From Actinernus sp. WN-2022 (taxonomy: Eukaryota > Cnidaria > Anthozoa > Actiniaria > Actinernidae), in the NCBI GenBank assembly GCA_030867875.1, contig JAOWCC010001751.1:22466026-22530025 (forward strand): DNA of 64,000 bases, given 5' to 3'. Position numbers and translations under genes: made by a program. Every line of letters starts with the position of its first letter. Positions within the stretch are counted from its first letter, which is position 1. Below, piece after piece: positions 34,611 to 46,440 of the stretch. The notes beneath the pieces were generated by a model. It saw only the letters and a program-made list of their open reading frames with translations, was not told the DNA's origin and did no database searches.

Positions 34611-35880
34611 TAGGCCATTGTGTTTCTCGGCCGTATGCGCCCACTTTGTCTTCTAGTATTGTAAAAAAAGAGGGAAATTCTTGTACGCAGCGTACTTCGC
34701 GTAAAGGCAGGTAATAACAGCTTTATGCGAGCAGTCAAGTTCTGTTGGGGTGTTTCTTTGGCGCACTATTGTAACAGGAATTTCAGTCCTAGAATATATT
34801 TAGAGCAATGAGAGACATCTTTAGCTTTTATATACATAGTCTATTTAACCACGCATGCAACACAACAATTTTAATTTTCACCGGAATGGACTGAAAACGC
34901 ACTTCTCCATCCTGACTCCTTGATGTACTTTTCGTTAATTATAGCTAAGTAGTCGCTACTTCTTAAAAAAATCAGTCCGCCATCAGTTTCTTTTAGACAT
35001 TTGATAGTTTCCAAACTTATCAATGCATGTATGAATTGAAACAGTTACTTAGTACTTCAAGCACTGTTTATAGCTTGAATGTGCCAACTTCTTTTGCTGC
35101 ATAAGTTCGACTAAGATTTGAACTAGAAGACATGCTAGCGAGACTCAGATATATGACAAGGCTACGAGACAAACAACGTTTTTTTAATTTGTACTCTCTA
35201 CAACATACATGCATAACACAATTACTAGTGTGCGGTTTGAAGGGAGAAGAGCACAGCTACTTAGATATAGCAAAAGCTAATCGAGCTAAGTAGCTGGGCC
35301 ATGCAGGAATAATTGATACAGTAGCGCTCATAGATTGGACGGAAATAAAATACAAAAAGAACAATACTGATACACACAAAGCTTATCTATAATAAACGTA
35401 CCAAAAAAGCATTATACATACACAAAAGATAGAAGTGGGCATAAGTTTAAGTACATAAGACATCTGATATGCATTGTATCCATAAATGCAATAAGACTAC
35501 CTAAACTATATAAAGTATCTAGGCTTCTTGGTTTACCCTCCTTCAAAGAGACCGGTATTAATCCGGAGGAACACTCTAGTCAGTTTACCGTCTCGGCTCA
35601 GACACTTGCTCTTACAATCCAAGTGGTTTACTGACAGCTTTTAGAACTTCGTGAGCCGCGGTTTTCTAAGTAAATAGCGCGCCATTCTAAAATAGACGAA
35701 ACTTAACCGGATCGCGTGCACCGTAACACGCCGGCTAGTATTGGGTTGATAGAAAGATAGTTAAGTAGGGTCGATTCGTAAAGACTGAGCAATTGTCACC
35801 GATTGGAAACCGAGTAAACGTTCTGAATATATTTTAAACTAATGGTGACGAATTCGTGGGATAAAAACTGACAACTGACA
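34611..35880. other. Intergenic, nothing assignable
   Basis: AT-rich, no open frame of note and no repeat I could pair within the window. Confidence 0.4.
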
Positions 35881-36556
35881 GTTGTATACCCTATCTAGAC
35901 CCGGGGGGAATTGCATTCTTGTTTAAATATGTCGAATTCCGGGTTGTAGACGATTCAGAATAACCAAACAACGAGAAGATACGGGTTCATTTTCACAATA
36001 ACTTGGAAATCCGGGTTTTGGAACTATTTTGTTCTCGTAAAACCGGGTCCGGTTCTGGACCATACCGCCGCACATACCTAACCATATATCATACAAGTGC
36101 CCCCCCGGATCTAGACCATGACAAATGGACCGAAACATGAGCTGTTTTCTTTATATCTCGACGTTGAAGATTGTAGTCAGGAAGAAAAATCGAGGTACTG
36201 TTCGCTGTCTAGGTTTCAATAGATATCGACTCATGAGATATTACAACATCGCCTTTTTATACATCCTTTTATCGGTTTGTCCAAGTTTTTACCCATTTCC
36301 CTCATTCATAGTAAGTAATCTAAATATCGTATATATCTTTAACGTCGACTGGTTATTTTTGGGGAGGTTCGCTATTGAGTGTAAGGTATTTAGACAGAAA
36401 TTATTGGATGAAAGCTTATGAAAACAAAATCGACTTTCCATGCATATGGTATTTCCATAGTATGGAAATATCATGGAAAAGTATGGAACTTCGGATTTCC
36501 ATGGTTTCTCCATACTATGGTTAATTTGTGTTTTTTTCTGTATATTTCGCTATATT

Positions 36557-36633
36557 CACTACCCTGTTAGATAGAGATTTCCTTCTCTCAAGATCAGACG
36601 TATTGAGAGTGAGGAATCTCTGTCTAGCAGGGT
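36557..36633. repeat. Small inverted repeat
   Basis: TACCCTGTTAGATAGAGATT (from 36559) and AATCTCTGTCTAGCAGGGTA (ending about 36633) form an imperfect stem with a ~35-base loop. Likely a short foldback element next to the larger one at 36655. Confidence 0.7.
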
Positions 36634-36654
36634 ATAATTTATATTCACCGGATA

Positions 36655-36978
36655 GGGGGGTGGAGAGGGGGGGGGGGGGAACTCCCTTGTGTGAGGGGTA
36701 CATGGATGCTCGTCGTACCTTTTAGGGGTCAAAACCACTTAGGTATCCACGATCAAACACATACATTTCTATGTAAATCGGTACCTTTTAGGGGTCGGGT
36801 GTCAATAGCAATAAAAGGCATCGAAAGTTTAAAATGTTGGCATGTTTTTATCGGTACCTTTTTGGGGTCAAATTAAGCTTGAGCCACGCCCATTTTAGTA
36901 CCTCTTAGGGGTCAAATCGAAAATGTCCGACGAGCATCCCTACCCCTTTTATATGGGATCCCCCCCCCCCCCCCCCCC
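36655..36978. mobile_element. Foldback element with poly-G / poly-C ends
   Basis: The G run near 36665-36679, then GGGGTACATGGATGCTCGTCG, is mirrored on the right by CGACGAGCATCCCTACCCC and an 18-base C run (36961-36978). Between them TACCTTTTAGGGGTC and variants recur four times (about 36716, 36781, 36855, 36898). Non-coding; the homopolymer ends are part of the inverted arms rather than independent simple repeats. Confidence 0.75.
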
Positions 36979-36993
36979 TCATCTCATCTGCGT

Positions 36994-37187
36994 CAGGGGC
37001 GTAGGGAGATCCTGAAAATTGGGAGGGGAGGGGGGGGGGGGGGGGGGGGGGGGGTGATGCATTCTGGAACATTTTCATTGATACGATCACTTCTGCCAAT
37101 CTCTCTTCTTGGACTGGGCAGAGGGGGAGGCAACAGCCTTTCCTCCACCCACCCCGCCCCCCTCGCCCTCCCCTCTCTACGCCACTG
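36994..37187. mobile_element. hAT MITE with perfect 8-bp target duplication
   Basis: The left end is CAGGGGCGTAGGGAGATCC and the right end CTCTCTACGCCACTG, an imperfect inverted repeat of hAT type. ATCTGCGT flanks both sides (36986-36993 and 37188-37195), the 8-bp duplication expected for hAT. The 194-bp element has a run of 25 G (37030-37054) inside and no coding. Confidence 0.92.
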
Positions 37188-37195
37188 ATCTGCGT

Positions 37196-37657
37196 CTCGG
37201 TAAAGATATTAGAATATAATAGAATCTTAACCACCTATTTATCCACCTATATTCATCACAGCATGTGCTCTTCCTGATCAACGTACTAATCAATAATCAC
37301 TGATAACTATCCTACAATAACCTAATTTAAGAACTATAAAATACTAACAATTAAATAAGTGATTGTTAGATAATGAAAGACTAAAAATTAAAATGTATAA
37401 TCTACACTACTCACAACTACTCAGAACGTTAGACTTTTGAAAAGGAAACAATTTTGTGATGTGAATAAATTAAAATATATAATTAAGGTATGCAGGTCAA
37501 AATTTACTTTGATCGCTTCCAGTCGTATAACGAAGAGGCTATTGCAAATATTGCTCTTCCTTCGTAGTCTTTAGTAGTTGTGACTAAGTTTGCATAACCC
37601 GATTCCTTTCGAATTTCACCATTCTCCAGATCGACTGAAGAAGTCAGTTGTTAACAA
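37196..37657. other. Intergenic, nothing assignable
   Basis: AT-rich single-copy-looking sequence with no coding signal. Confidence 0.4.
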
Positions 37658-38065
37658 ACCTATTATCGGACAAACGATACCTGTTATCGGACACGCGATG
37701 TTCGTGCGCTTTAATTTGTAACCTTGGAAAAACCTTTTTAAAATGTTTGGATTAAAGCTAGAAGTATTCAGCGACTATTTAAGCCTGTAAATCGTACTTC
37801 ATTTCAGTCAAGGGTGGTGGAAATAAGCGTTGTTGTTGCCTCGTTGCATTTAGTTGTTTTATATCTTCTATACTGTGCTATAAATTGTGTTCCGAATTTC
37901 ATATTTTTATAATAAATCGTTTCTTTGAGATAACTTACGTTTCCTTTGCTCTTTTCACTATGCATTTGATCGCTTCACAACTCTGGGAAAGTTAAAACTT
38001 GTCTAAAAGGAATTCCCGCCACTGCCGCGAGCGGGCGCCAATCCGCTGACTGTCCGATAATAGGT
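37658..38065. mobile_element. Possible ~408-bp element with 15-bp terminal inverted repeats
   Basis: ACCTATTATCGGACA at 37658-37672 is the exact inverse of TGTCCGATAATAGGT at 38051-38065. A further TGTTATCGGACA lies just inside the left end (about 37681) and CTGTCCGACAATAGGTTGAC at about 38348 outside the right end, so the end motif is repeated locally. No target duplication is obvious. Confidence 0.55.
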
Positions 38066-41000
38066 ATACCAGGTTACCTTGAGAATTTACTCTCGCGATA
38101 AAGTATATATGCATGAGATAAAATATGGCCGATAAAATTTTCTGGTGGAGTTATGTTGCTTTCAGGTTTAATTTTATTCATTCTTTTTGGGGGAATCGCG
38201 TGGTCGCTGTAATGAAGTCTCAGCTAAACAGAAAGTCTTTATTTCACTGAATCTTGAGAGTCAAGAAACAATACGATAGGGTTAGTATCGATATAAAGTG
38301 AACAATCTCGTACTGGCTTGAAAACCTTTTGGATTTGTGTGCCTCCACTCTGTCCGACAATAGGTTGACTTACCTTCCATGTACAGAATCCACATCGAAA
38401 TTTGGCGAACGAAATTGCCGGTGCATGTTGCCGGGCGAGACTGACAATCCTGACAAAACCTTTCATTTATACCCTGTTTCTATTGCAAGTAACGAAACTG
38501 TTTTTTTCTTTCCTTTAAGCCGGACAATTGCATAGATGTTATACGTTCTCGTGCATCGAAGCACTAGCCTTACTATTTATCTTTAACCCTTGCGGGAGAC
38601 CTTTCGTTTCACTTGAGATTAAAATTTGATAGGAAAATGCTGTGTTTATCAGTTATGATTATAAACAGTAAACGTATGGGTATATATCCAGCATTATATG
38701 ATATACAACTCATTTTCTAACAGGAAAGTATTAGTAATATGTTTTTATAAACCAAAGGTCAGAACGAATTACGGCAAATTTACTTTTATATTCTCTGCAC
38801 CGATAATACGGGAGTCAATTCATCTCGCCTTAAAATGCTTACCATATCAAGAGAACTGATTCGAATGAGCAAGAATATTAATATAAGTTTACGTCGATTG
38901 TCACTGACTGGTTATACTCAGAAGAGTACAGTTCATGCGAAACAATCAGTATAAGAAAATAGATCAAATAAAGTTATTTAGGTAAGCACAACAATTCTAA
39001 TTTACATGGACATACAGAGAGAATAAATGTGATTGTCTACGAGGTAGAGAAATCTCATAATTTTCTTGCTTTGAAATGTTCAGTTGCATCATGTCTAGCG
39101 GATCGTACAATACTTAGCCTTCTAGCTCATTGACTACAAATGCTCCATTGAATGAAATACTGTTTGCGTTAGTTTTACATTTATGCATTCATTGTTTGTT
39201 ATGCTATAGAAACTGTAGGAATATTATTTCCCGGTTTGTGCGGTTAGACCGCCGGTCAAAACATATAGACATTAAGACAGCAGAGGAACATTTGTAATCA
39301 GTATAAACCTCTATAATGTGAATATAAAAAATATAGCTAGCATCTGCAACTGAATAATTTTATCGGCTTTAGGTATGTGGCAGCCATCAGTTCAGAATCA
39401 GTGGAAAATGTACTGACGACAAGCGACTGACAAACGACTTTCTTCTGGTGTTGTTTGATTGAGCACAGCGTAGATCTCCCGGTAGGTACGGGACAGCTAA
39501 AACTAATCCAAACGTATCTGACCTTTCTGAATTTTACCTCACATCACGGACAATGAACGGAACTGAATAGGACCAGCATCATGCTAAAAAGGTATTTCTA
39601 TAAGGTTGCCACATCCCCGCAACCCTTCAAGCAGTGGTCCACTTTCTGCTTTTTTATAGTTAAGTTAAGTATTAGTCTTTGTGTTTTCTGAATTATATGT
39701 CAAAATAAATCGCTTGCGCATAGTAATAGGTTGCTTTCTTGTTTGTCGAACCTTTCAATTTTAATTTAGCCGAAAATCACAAAGAAGGAGCTGAGTTGTG
39801 TACGAGTGACTCACAAGAGTGACCATAGGATGGCGATTTGTGGAACGAACTCCAATGTAACGAAAATATATACTGAAGAAAATACTCGGTTGATACAGTC
39901 TAATGGTAAGGGTTAAACACTCAGTTGTTTAAAAGAAAGGTAATTGTTATTTCAAGCAGCATTGTTGTACTAAATTGAATTTGACTTAACAAATAGGCAT
40001 CAGTTGCACCTAGTCAAATAAACTTATGAAGACAAAACTGAGGGATCAATATACAGTGTAAATAGGCCTCAAGCTACCACATTTTGACATGTTTTATGAT
40101 GGAATAAAAGGACTGTGTACTGCAATTGTACTTTATGTGACTTAACTTTAATTTAACTAAAATTAAAGCCATCAAATCCACTTGCAATTCAGTACTGGCT
40201 TCAGCTTCAGCAGGGGCTCTATATATTTCGATCGTGTTGTGTTCTTACTCTAAGTGTGAACATTTCTGCTTTAACATAAAAACACATGCATTTCAGTCCA
40301 CGGTAAGTCTCTTCTTTTATACTTTAAAGACTTATTTAATATTATATTATCAGTATCATTATCATTAATATAATTAACAGAGTATCTTCGTATTGAAGTA
40401 CCTAAGCACATGTGAAGCTGCTAAAATACTATGCATGGTTTTCACACTTCGAGAAGGTCTGCCCTAATCATGAAATCACTTCCTTTCTTGTTCCAGATTC
40501 ACAACTGTTCGCAACAGCTTTCCTTCCGAACCAAGGTTTCCAACGCGCGAAAAGCCGAAAATATTGTCCAACATATTTTATGACCGGAAGATGGTGTGGT
40601 ATTGGTAACGCCCATTTATCCGCAAACGGAAGGTCCATGATCCACTAACACTTCTCTTTACTGGATTAAACCTCACATCCACATTCTTTACTGATTTTAC
40701 ACAGCGCGAGTCACTAAAACGTGGCTATTTCCCGCAACCTCAACTCATTTCTCTTCCACTATTGCAAACACGAAAGAAGCAATTAGATCAGGCAGATCTT
40801 TGACTGAATTAAAACTGTTCTTCCGATAGATCCGTTTGAATAAACCAGTGTTCTGAAATCGTGATTTTATATGCCCATATGTGCCCAAGTCTTTGTTTCG
40901 TAGTTTGCTGAGTGGGTTATCGTATCAGAGTTAAACAACATCGGTAAATATCCATTAGCTGAAATAATAGGTCGTACTACGTGAGCTGTAATATTTAACG

Positions 41001-42202
41001 CGCTTACGAACGAAATCTATCAAGATAAGGTAGGTATGTATAATACTCCGAGCATTGGATTCAAGTGACACAACTTGATGGGATTTTTGAACATTTAGAC
41101 GCTTCGCCTAAGTTTATAACAATAATTGTAGATACGTAGAGTTCTAGAAAATTCCTTAGAAGGAAGCCTGGGAAATATATCTGTGGTGAAGACCTATTCG
41201 AATCGCCAAATAAGACAATAACAGAACCATTATGAATGTACTTACCAACAGTTTATGTTTGCAGTAATCACACTTTAAGTGTTCAATCCCCCAGAGTTTA
41301 ATTCCGATTATGAAATCCTTTTTTATCGTTATTTGCACTGAATCGAGACAGTATATGCTCGTTTTTGCGTGCTCAGCCCTTAAGAGACGTCCACTGCTTT
41401 CCGTCAGCAAAATTATTCAAGTGACAAGTTAGTCTGATATTTCATTTTTATTACCATTATATATTAACAGGAGTAGGAGACGATACATCAAACACAGCTC
41501 GTGCAGTGACAAACAGCAGATCAAAACATGTTTGTTATATCACTGTTGAACTAGACTATATATACACACCTATACTACATACACGCCTATACTACATACT
41601 GGCATTTCAACAGAAACCCACAAACTCGTCATTTAAATAATATACAACAAGTATCAATCGCTAAATAAATGTATTTGCCAAACGACAGATATAAATGTAT
41701 GGAAAATTAAAAATCACACGATGTCCTCTTCCGGCTGAACGTAAGCTCTGGTAACTTTTAATTCAGTTCGGATCTCGAGCTTCATGCTATTGTCATAACA
41801 GATTGGTTCAACCTGGAATTGTTCGATAAAACATATCCTATAAAGCTAGAACCCCGCGGATATTTCAGGTGTCAAAACACCTTCCCAATCATCTCATTAG
41901 GGAGTTACAGATAGCAAGTAATCGACACAGCTGAACAGAAAAGAACGTAACTCAGCCCTCCAGTTCTACGCTTCGCCGAGTCCTCCACGATGTGTTCACC
42001 AGTGAGTGGGGTAGCGCTCTTTCTCTCAAAATCTTAGTAACCAGCTTCAGTTTATTGAAAGTTCAGTTCGATGCTTGAGGTTCCATGTTTTTGGAATTAC
42101 CGTAAGGGGAAGTGGCTGCACCGCAGGGTGTTCGGATTTCTAATTCGTCACCACTAGGGGTGAAAATGAAGGATGCCTTGTCATGTCACCAGGTATTCAT
42201 TC
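38066..42202. other. Intergenic region between the Hand-like gene and repeats
   Basis: About 4.1 kb, mostly AT-rich. Open frames at 38239-38535, 40412-40648 and 41156-41410 have no recognisable motif. Apart from the extra CTGTCCGACAATAGG near 38348 and a short TATACTACATACACGCC duplication near 41570-41600, I see no repeats. It is the 3' flank of the Hand-like gene and the least TE-marked part of the window, so it would be a reasonable place for regulatory DNA, but none is identifiable. Confidence 0.45.
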
Positions 42203-42331
42203 TTACCCCACTGCTTGACGAATCATTGATTTGCTTGGCTGTTTCTTTCCGTGGACGAGCTCTAATGCCCATACATGCTGTGGCCAGCCTGTCCTGGAGC
42301 TTCGTCTTGAATACCTCAAGCCTTCCTCCGG
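42203..42331 (-). CDS. Hand-like: Hand-like bHLH gene, exon 2 (C-terminal WPQHVW motif)
   Basis: Minus-strand acceptor TTTTCTTCAG precedes CCG at 42331, and 42 codons run to TAA at 42205-42203. The product contains SSRTGWPQHVWALEL, the C-terminal signature of HAND proteins, followed by a short basic tail VHGKKQPSKSMIRQAVG that is longer than the vertebrate end. Phase 0 matches exon 1, which ends VMYDE on a complete codon. Vertebrate HAND genes also place one intron between the bHLH and this motif, so the gene structure supports the assignment independently of sequence. Confidence 0.95.
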   Translation of the reverse strand, partial: PEEGLRYSRRSSRTGWPQHVWALELVHGKKQPSKSMIRQAVG

Positions 42332-42801
42332 CTGAAGAAAATAGAAGAATACCAAATATTTAGGTTAGACACTAACACTCGCACAGTACAGAATACAGGG
42401 TACACACACTTGGTGAAGGACTGCGCGCGTCGTAGACAATAAAATCTCGTTTGGCGAGATACCAAGCCATTGAAAACAATAAACAAACAAATATGATACA
42501 TGTGTTGTGCATCAAAAACACATTACCGGGAAAGAAAGCAGCAGGGGAACTCTAATAATCCAGGAAGAGTAAACAGGGTATGTTTACTGTTGTTGAACCT
42601 TGATCAGTTATAACCAGTAGCGTACCGTTGTTACATCATTGTTTACAGTGCTGCTGGTTAGATTCTAATTATGATATAGTTACTGACAAACGAGAAAACA
42701 GGAAATCTCTTCCATTAGAGCTTGAATTGTGTAAATGTTTGTAATCTAAAGGTCCTTAATGGACTCTTACCAAGCAAGAAACTAAAAACCGTTTCGCTCA
42801 C
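42332..42801 (-). other. Hand-like gene intron (470 bp)
   Basis: Bounded by GAG|GTGAGC at 42802/42801 and CTTCAG ending at 42332. No feature inside. Confidence 0.85.
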
Positions 42802-43269
42802 CTCATCGTACATGACTGCACTCTCCTGACTCTCGGGGCTCTTCTTGAGTTCAAACTTCACTGCTTCATCAGTCGGTGTCGTAGGATCCGCAGGGCTCTG
42901 TACCTCAAACCTAATGTTCCCTTGTACTTTTCCCTGGCGCTCCTCCCCTTCTAGTTGGAACTCCAAATGATGAATATAACTCATGGCCAACTTCAGTGTT
43001 TTGATCTTGGACAGCTTCGTGTCGGACGGTACATTAGGGATGTGCTTTCTCAACTCGGCGAATGCTGCATTAATGTTTTGTGTACGCCTCCTCTCCTTCT
43101 TACTCGTAGTGTTTTTGGCAGTTTTTGCCTTGCGCTTTCTGCTGTTTGGTTCTGCTTGCTCATTATCAGTGATTATCGCTGTATCTCTTGCCCGTCCCGC
43201 TACCTCCTCTACACTGTTACATGGCTCTGGTCTTCTTGATCTGACATCGTGAAGAATATTCCTAAGAGC
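42802..43269 (-). CDS. Hand-like: Hand-like bHLH transcription factor, exon 1 (bHLH domain)
   Basis: The frame contains a basic region [15 protein letters not shown], helix 1 [11 protein letters not shown], loop [10 protein letters not shown] and helix 2 [31 protein letters not shown] is characteristic of HAND as opposed to Twist (IPTLPSD-KLSKIQTLKLA) or Paraxis. HAND proteins dimerise with E-proteins or other class II bHLH factors and bind E-boxes. The tail is acidic/Pro-Thr rich and ends at a GTGAGC donor. The 5' boundary is uncertain: the frame is open back to 43269, where CAG could be a weak acceptor, but contains no ATG. An ATG at 43247 with a plausible N-terminus (MSDQEDQS) is one frame off and stops after 12 codons. 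Either an upstream exon is missing or there is a one-base indel near 43205-43215. Confidence 0.93.
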
Positions 43270-46200
43270 CTGTCAAACTGTCGACTGCAAAACTTTAGCT
43301 TCTACAGATCCGCGACGCTCGTCTGTTCAGTCTTCTTTGCAGACACGCTATACACTACCGTTCGATACAATAGTGCAAGTACGTCTCATTGTTTTCAACG
43401 TGAGCAGAATTTATTGGTTGACACTTCCCGTCGTGCCTTGCGGCTATCAGCAATGCGTTACCAAGCCACTCCGTCCCCTGAGCTTTATTCGTGTACATAC
43501 CAACCGAGCTTGAGGATATGACACAAGGTTTTCGTCAATTTCCGCTCTCTTATCGGACATGACCTTTCTTGACACATGTTCAATTGCTAGGTGTTCTAAG
43601 TCACTTTATAAATTCATCAGCGTTTTTAGCCCAACTTGTCGTGTGTTCAGATCCCAACGCATTCGATTCAGCTGGACCCCTGTTTGTCAGTGCGTGTCGC
43701 AAGTCGTGGGCGCGCCCCGTAAACTAAATAGACCAGCGAGTACGAGTAGAAGGAACTCGTATCGCACACGTTACTTCGCCAAGAATTGAAAATTTCCCAT
43801 CTATTATTGATTCGGCACTTAAATGACAGCCTATGGGTGACATATCAAGGTTCTGCCCGTGGGAAAGATCAGATTTGTGCCCATATCCCATCATATCACA
43901 AGGAAATCCTACTCGCCAATTATTCCTATTTATCTTATTGAACAAGATGTCTGACAAGTGCCATAGTTAAGATAAAATCCGATTAATCTTACGAGTTTCA
44001 AATGCCCTACAACAAAAGCAGTGCTCATCTCAGAGTAAAAAGTACTCTAACAAATTCCTTCTGTATGTCAGTAAATATGCATAATAATTGGTTAACACAC
44101 TTCGTTCCCCAGGTGTGTTTCAAATCTTGACTTAACACGACAGCTTAATTGCATAATTAGGTTTGCGGACAAAAAAAACACACGTTAACGTATTCGTATA
44201 ATTAGCACTGAGTTTATGAAGATATTACTAATCAGTGATCTCCGAACAGAGGAATCAAAATCGTGGCTCCTAATAACAGGACCTCACAATTTTGATTACC
44301 TTTTCATGCTACATTTTTCAAAGTTTATTTTCCAATTTAATTTCGTGAAATCCTATAGATTCTTTCACGTAATAAGAGATTCCAGAAGTTTCCCATGGTC
44401 GATATACCTGCACCTGGGAATGTGAGTTATGTGTTGTGCATTAAGGAAGGTTCACCTCAAATGCTTGGCTTACATATGATCCACACGATAGCCAGCGTTA
44501 AGTTGTCAGGAGATGTTTTCAGCTAATCATGAGCTGAATCCGGCAGTCTGTACATATAGTCAGTCTGAACTGAGCTAGGACTTTACAAAACTTAGAACTG
44601 CAGTTGACCGAACGGTACCAGTACGGCCAAATGAATCAGTGGCAGAAGTCAGTACTTAGGTTTCTATGCGTTTTTAAGCACGCTCAGTACTAAAGTTACA
44701 ACTCTCCAGAAACTATAACTGTGATTGCTGTCTTACTGAACGTTTCTCACGTTTCAGGATGAGATGAAAAAACTATAACTCAAAAAGATGATCAACCTCC
44801 AATGACTTTAAAAGACACTAATACGGCTGCAACCCAAATTAGCAGAGTTTGCTTTTCAGGCATAATAGAGAAAACCTGAGACATTTTTTATGAAGGATGG
44901 CAAAGATTCGAGTCGATGTAAAATCAGAAATAAGCTGCATGAACTGATGATGATTTCATAATTCACTTTAATCTTTGCCATCATGACTGATCCTTTATCA
45001 ATATATTTTGGACATTTATACGACAAACTTGAAGGTTCACTTCGATCGGTGCCGATCACGCCGGCTAGTTCCAATATGTTTTGCTCACTTTATTTATAAC
45101 TCACCGTTGTTAAAATTCAACAAAAGAGAAATACAAATAAAATGGTCCTTTTAGTAATTTGAGAACGTGCTTATTGAACTCAGCCATATGACATAGGCTG
45201 TGTGAATACTGTGTGTGTTCACTGAGAAACTCGATTGCGTAATCAAACGGACCCTCTTTGGAAATTGTAGAATTATAACCCTGTAACTTTTAATTTGACT
45301 CAATTTATCGGGTGTACAAGGTTCAACCGTCTTTACACAATATATATCAGTTTCTCAACTAATATTTTTTAAAGCAGACTTGCCAAGGGTGTGAAAAAAG
45401 GATATACAGTCACTGTGCCACGTGTTCCCGTAAAATAGCACTGCCATGATTGGACGCTAACCAAACCGCGATCAGGAAATATTTAAGGTGCTTATTTATA
45501 GAGCAACTCCATACCGCAAAAGTGCAAGAGGGCGGATCTCCGATTGCTCAAAGTATTACCATAGTGGTTCATGTGTTAAAAACTATAATGTTCTTAGCCG
45601 GAAACACTCTTAGCCCAAAAAAACAATCCATCATCGAGCAAACGCGTCCGTTCGGCGAGAAGCCTGCAGCGTTGGAACTCAGCTTGTTAGACATGAGAGA
45701 TCATGAGCGCCTATCCAAATAATAGAGAAACCACGGGTGTAATTGCGCATACTCGGCGAATTGTTAAGCAGAAGCTTTGCTGAGTTGGCCGTTCGCGCGA
45801 GAGGGAATAATGACGTACATCTGCCAAGTTAACACTGCGCCGGTCCCGGTTGAGCAAATACCATTTAAAAAGTTTGGAAGAGAACAAAACAATACCTGTA
45901 CAACAAACCGAAGAAAATAAAATCGTGCAAATGTCATACATTATTATAAAGTCTCAAGTCTAGTCTCTTATGACAATGATTCGAACATCAAAGTTATGTC
46001 AGAACAGTCCAGCTGCATAAGCGAGCAAACAGGCAGACGAGGCAAATGCCTTTTCTAAAATGTTGAAACTGCTCGAAAATACTCTTAAAATGCCACTTTT
46101 AATTACCTAGATTTTGACAATTTTCTGCCAGGGGGACATGTTCCCCGCCCCCTCGTGATGGCGTCCCTTTCCTTGTCTAAATTGTCAGTCAGTCTGGCAA

Positions 46201-46286
46201 TTACAATGGCCCTGCTTTTGAAAAAAAAATGGCATTGAAATGATGGGCAGGAATTGTGATATATGATTACCTTAACAAATCGCATA
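43270..46286. other. Upstream flank of the Hand-like gene, nothing assignable
   Basis: Expected to contain the Hand-like promoter and possibly a 5' exon. No TATA element, exon or repeat could be identified with confidence. Open frames at 43249-43521, 43559-43789 and 45450-45722 show no family motif. Confidence 0.4.
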
Positions 46287-46440
46287 CATTTTTCCATTGT
46301 CTGTACTCGTATTGATCATAGAAATGACGTCATAAAATGTTCAAAACTCCAGCATGATCAAGTGAAACATCACTGCAAAGTTTTGGACATTTTATGGTGT
46401 CATTTCTATGATCAATACGAGTACAGACAATGGGAAAATG
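46287..46440. mobile_element. Foldback MITE, arms ~61 bp
   Basis: Left arm 46287-46347 contains CCATTGTCTGTACTCGTATT, ATCATAGAAATGAC and ATAAAATGT. Right arm 46380-46440 is the inverse with a few mismatches (GACGTCAT versus GTGTCAT). The loop of about 32 bp makes this almost entirely a hairpin. No coding. Confidence 0.92.

Noticed and set aside
36905..37234. 109-aa minus-strand frame with Gly/Pro runs
   Set aside because: Produced by G25 and C18 tracts inside foldback/hAT elements.
42802..43269. Assignment of the bHLH gene to Twist or Paraxis
   Set aside because: The [15 protein letters not shown] loop and the C-terminal WPQHVWALEL motif are HAND features.
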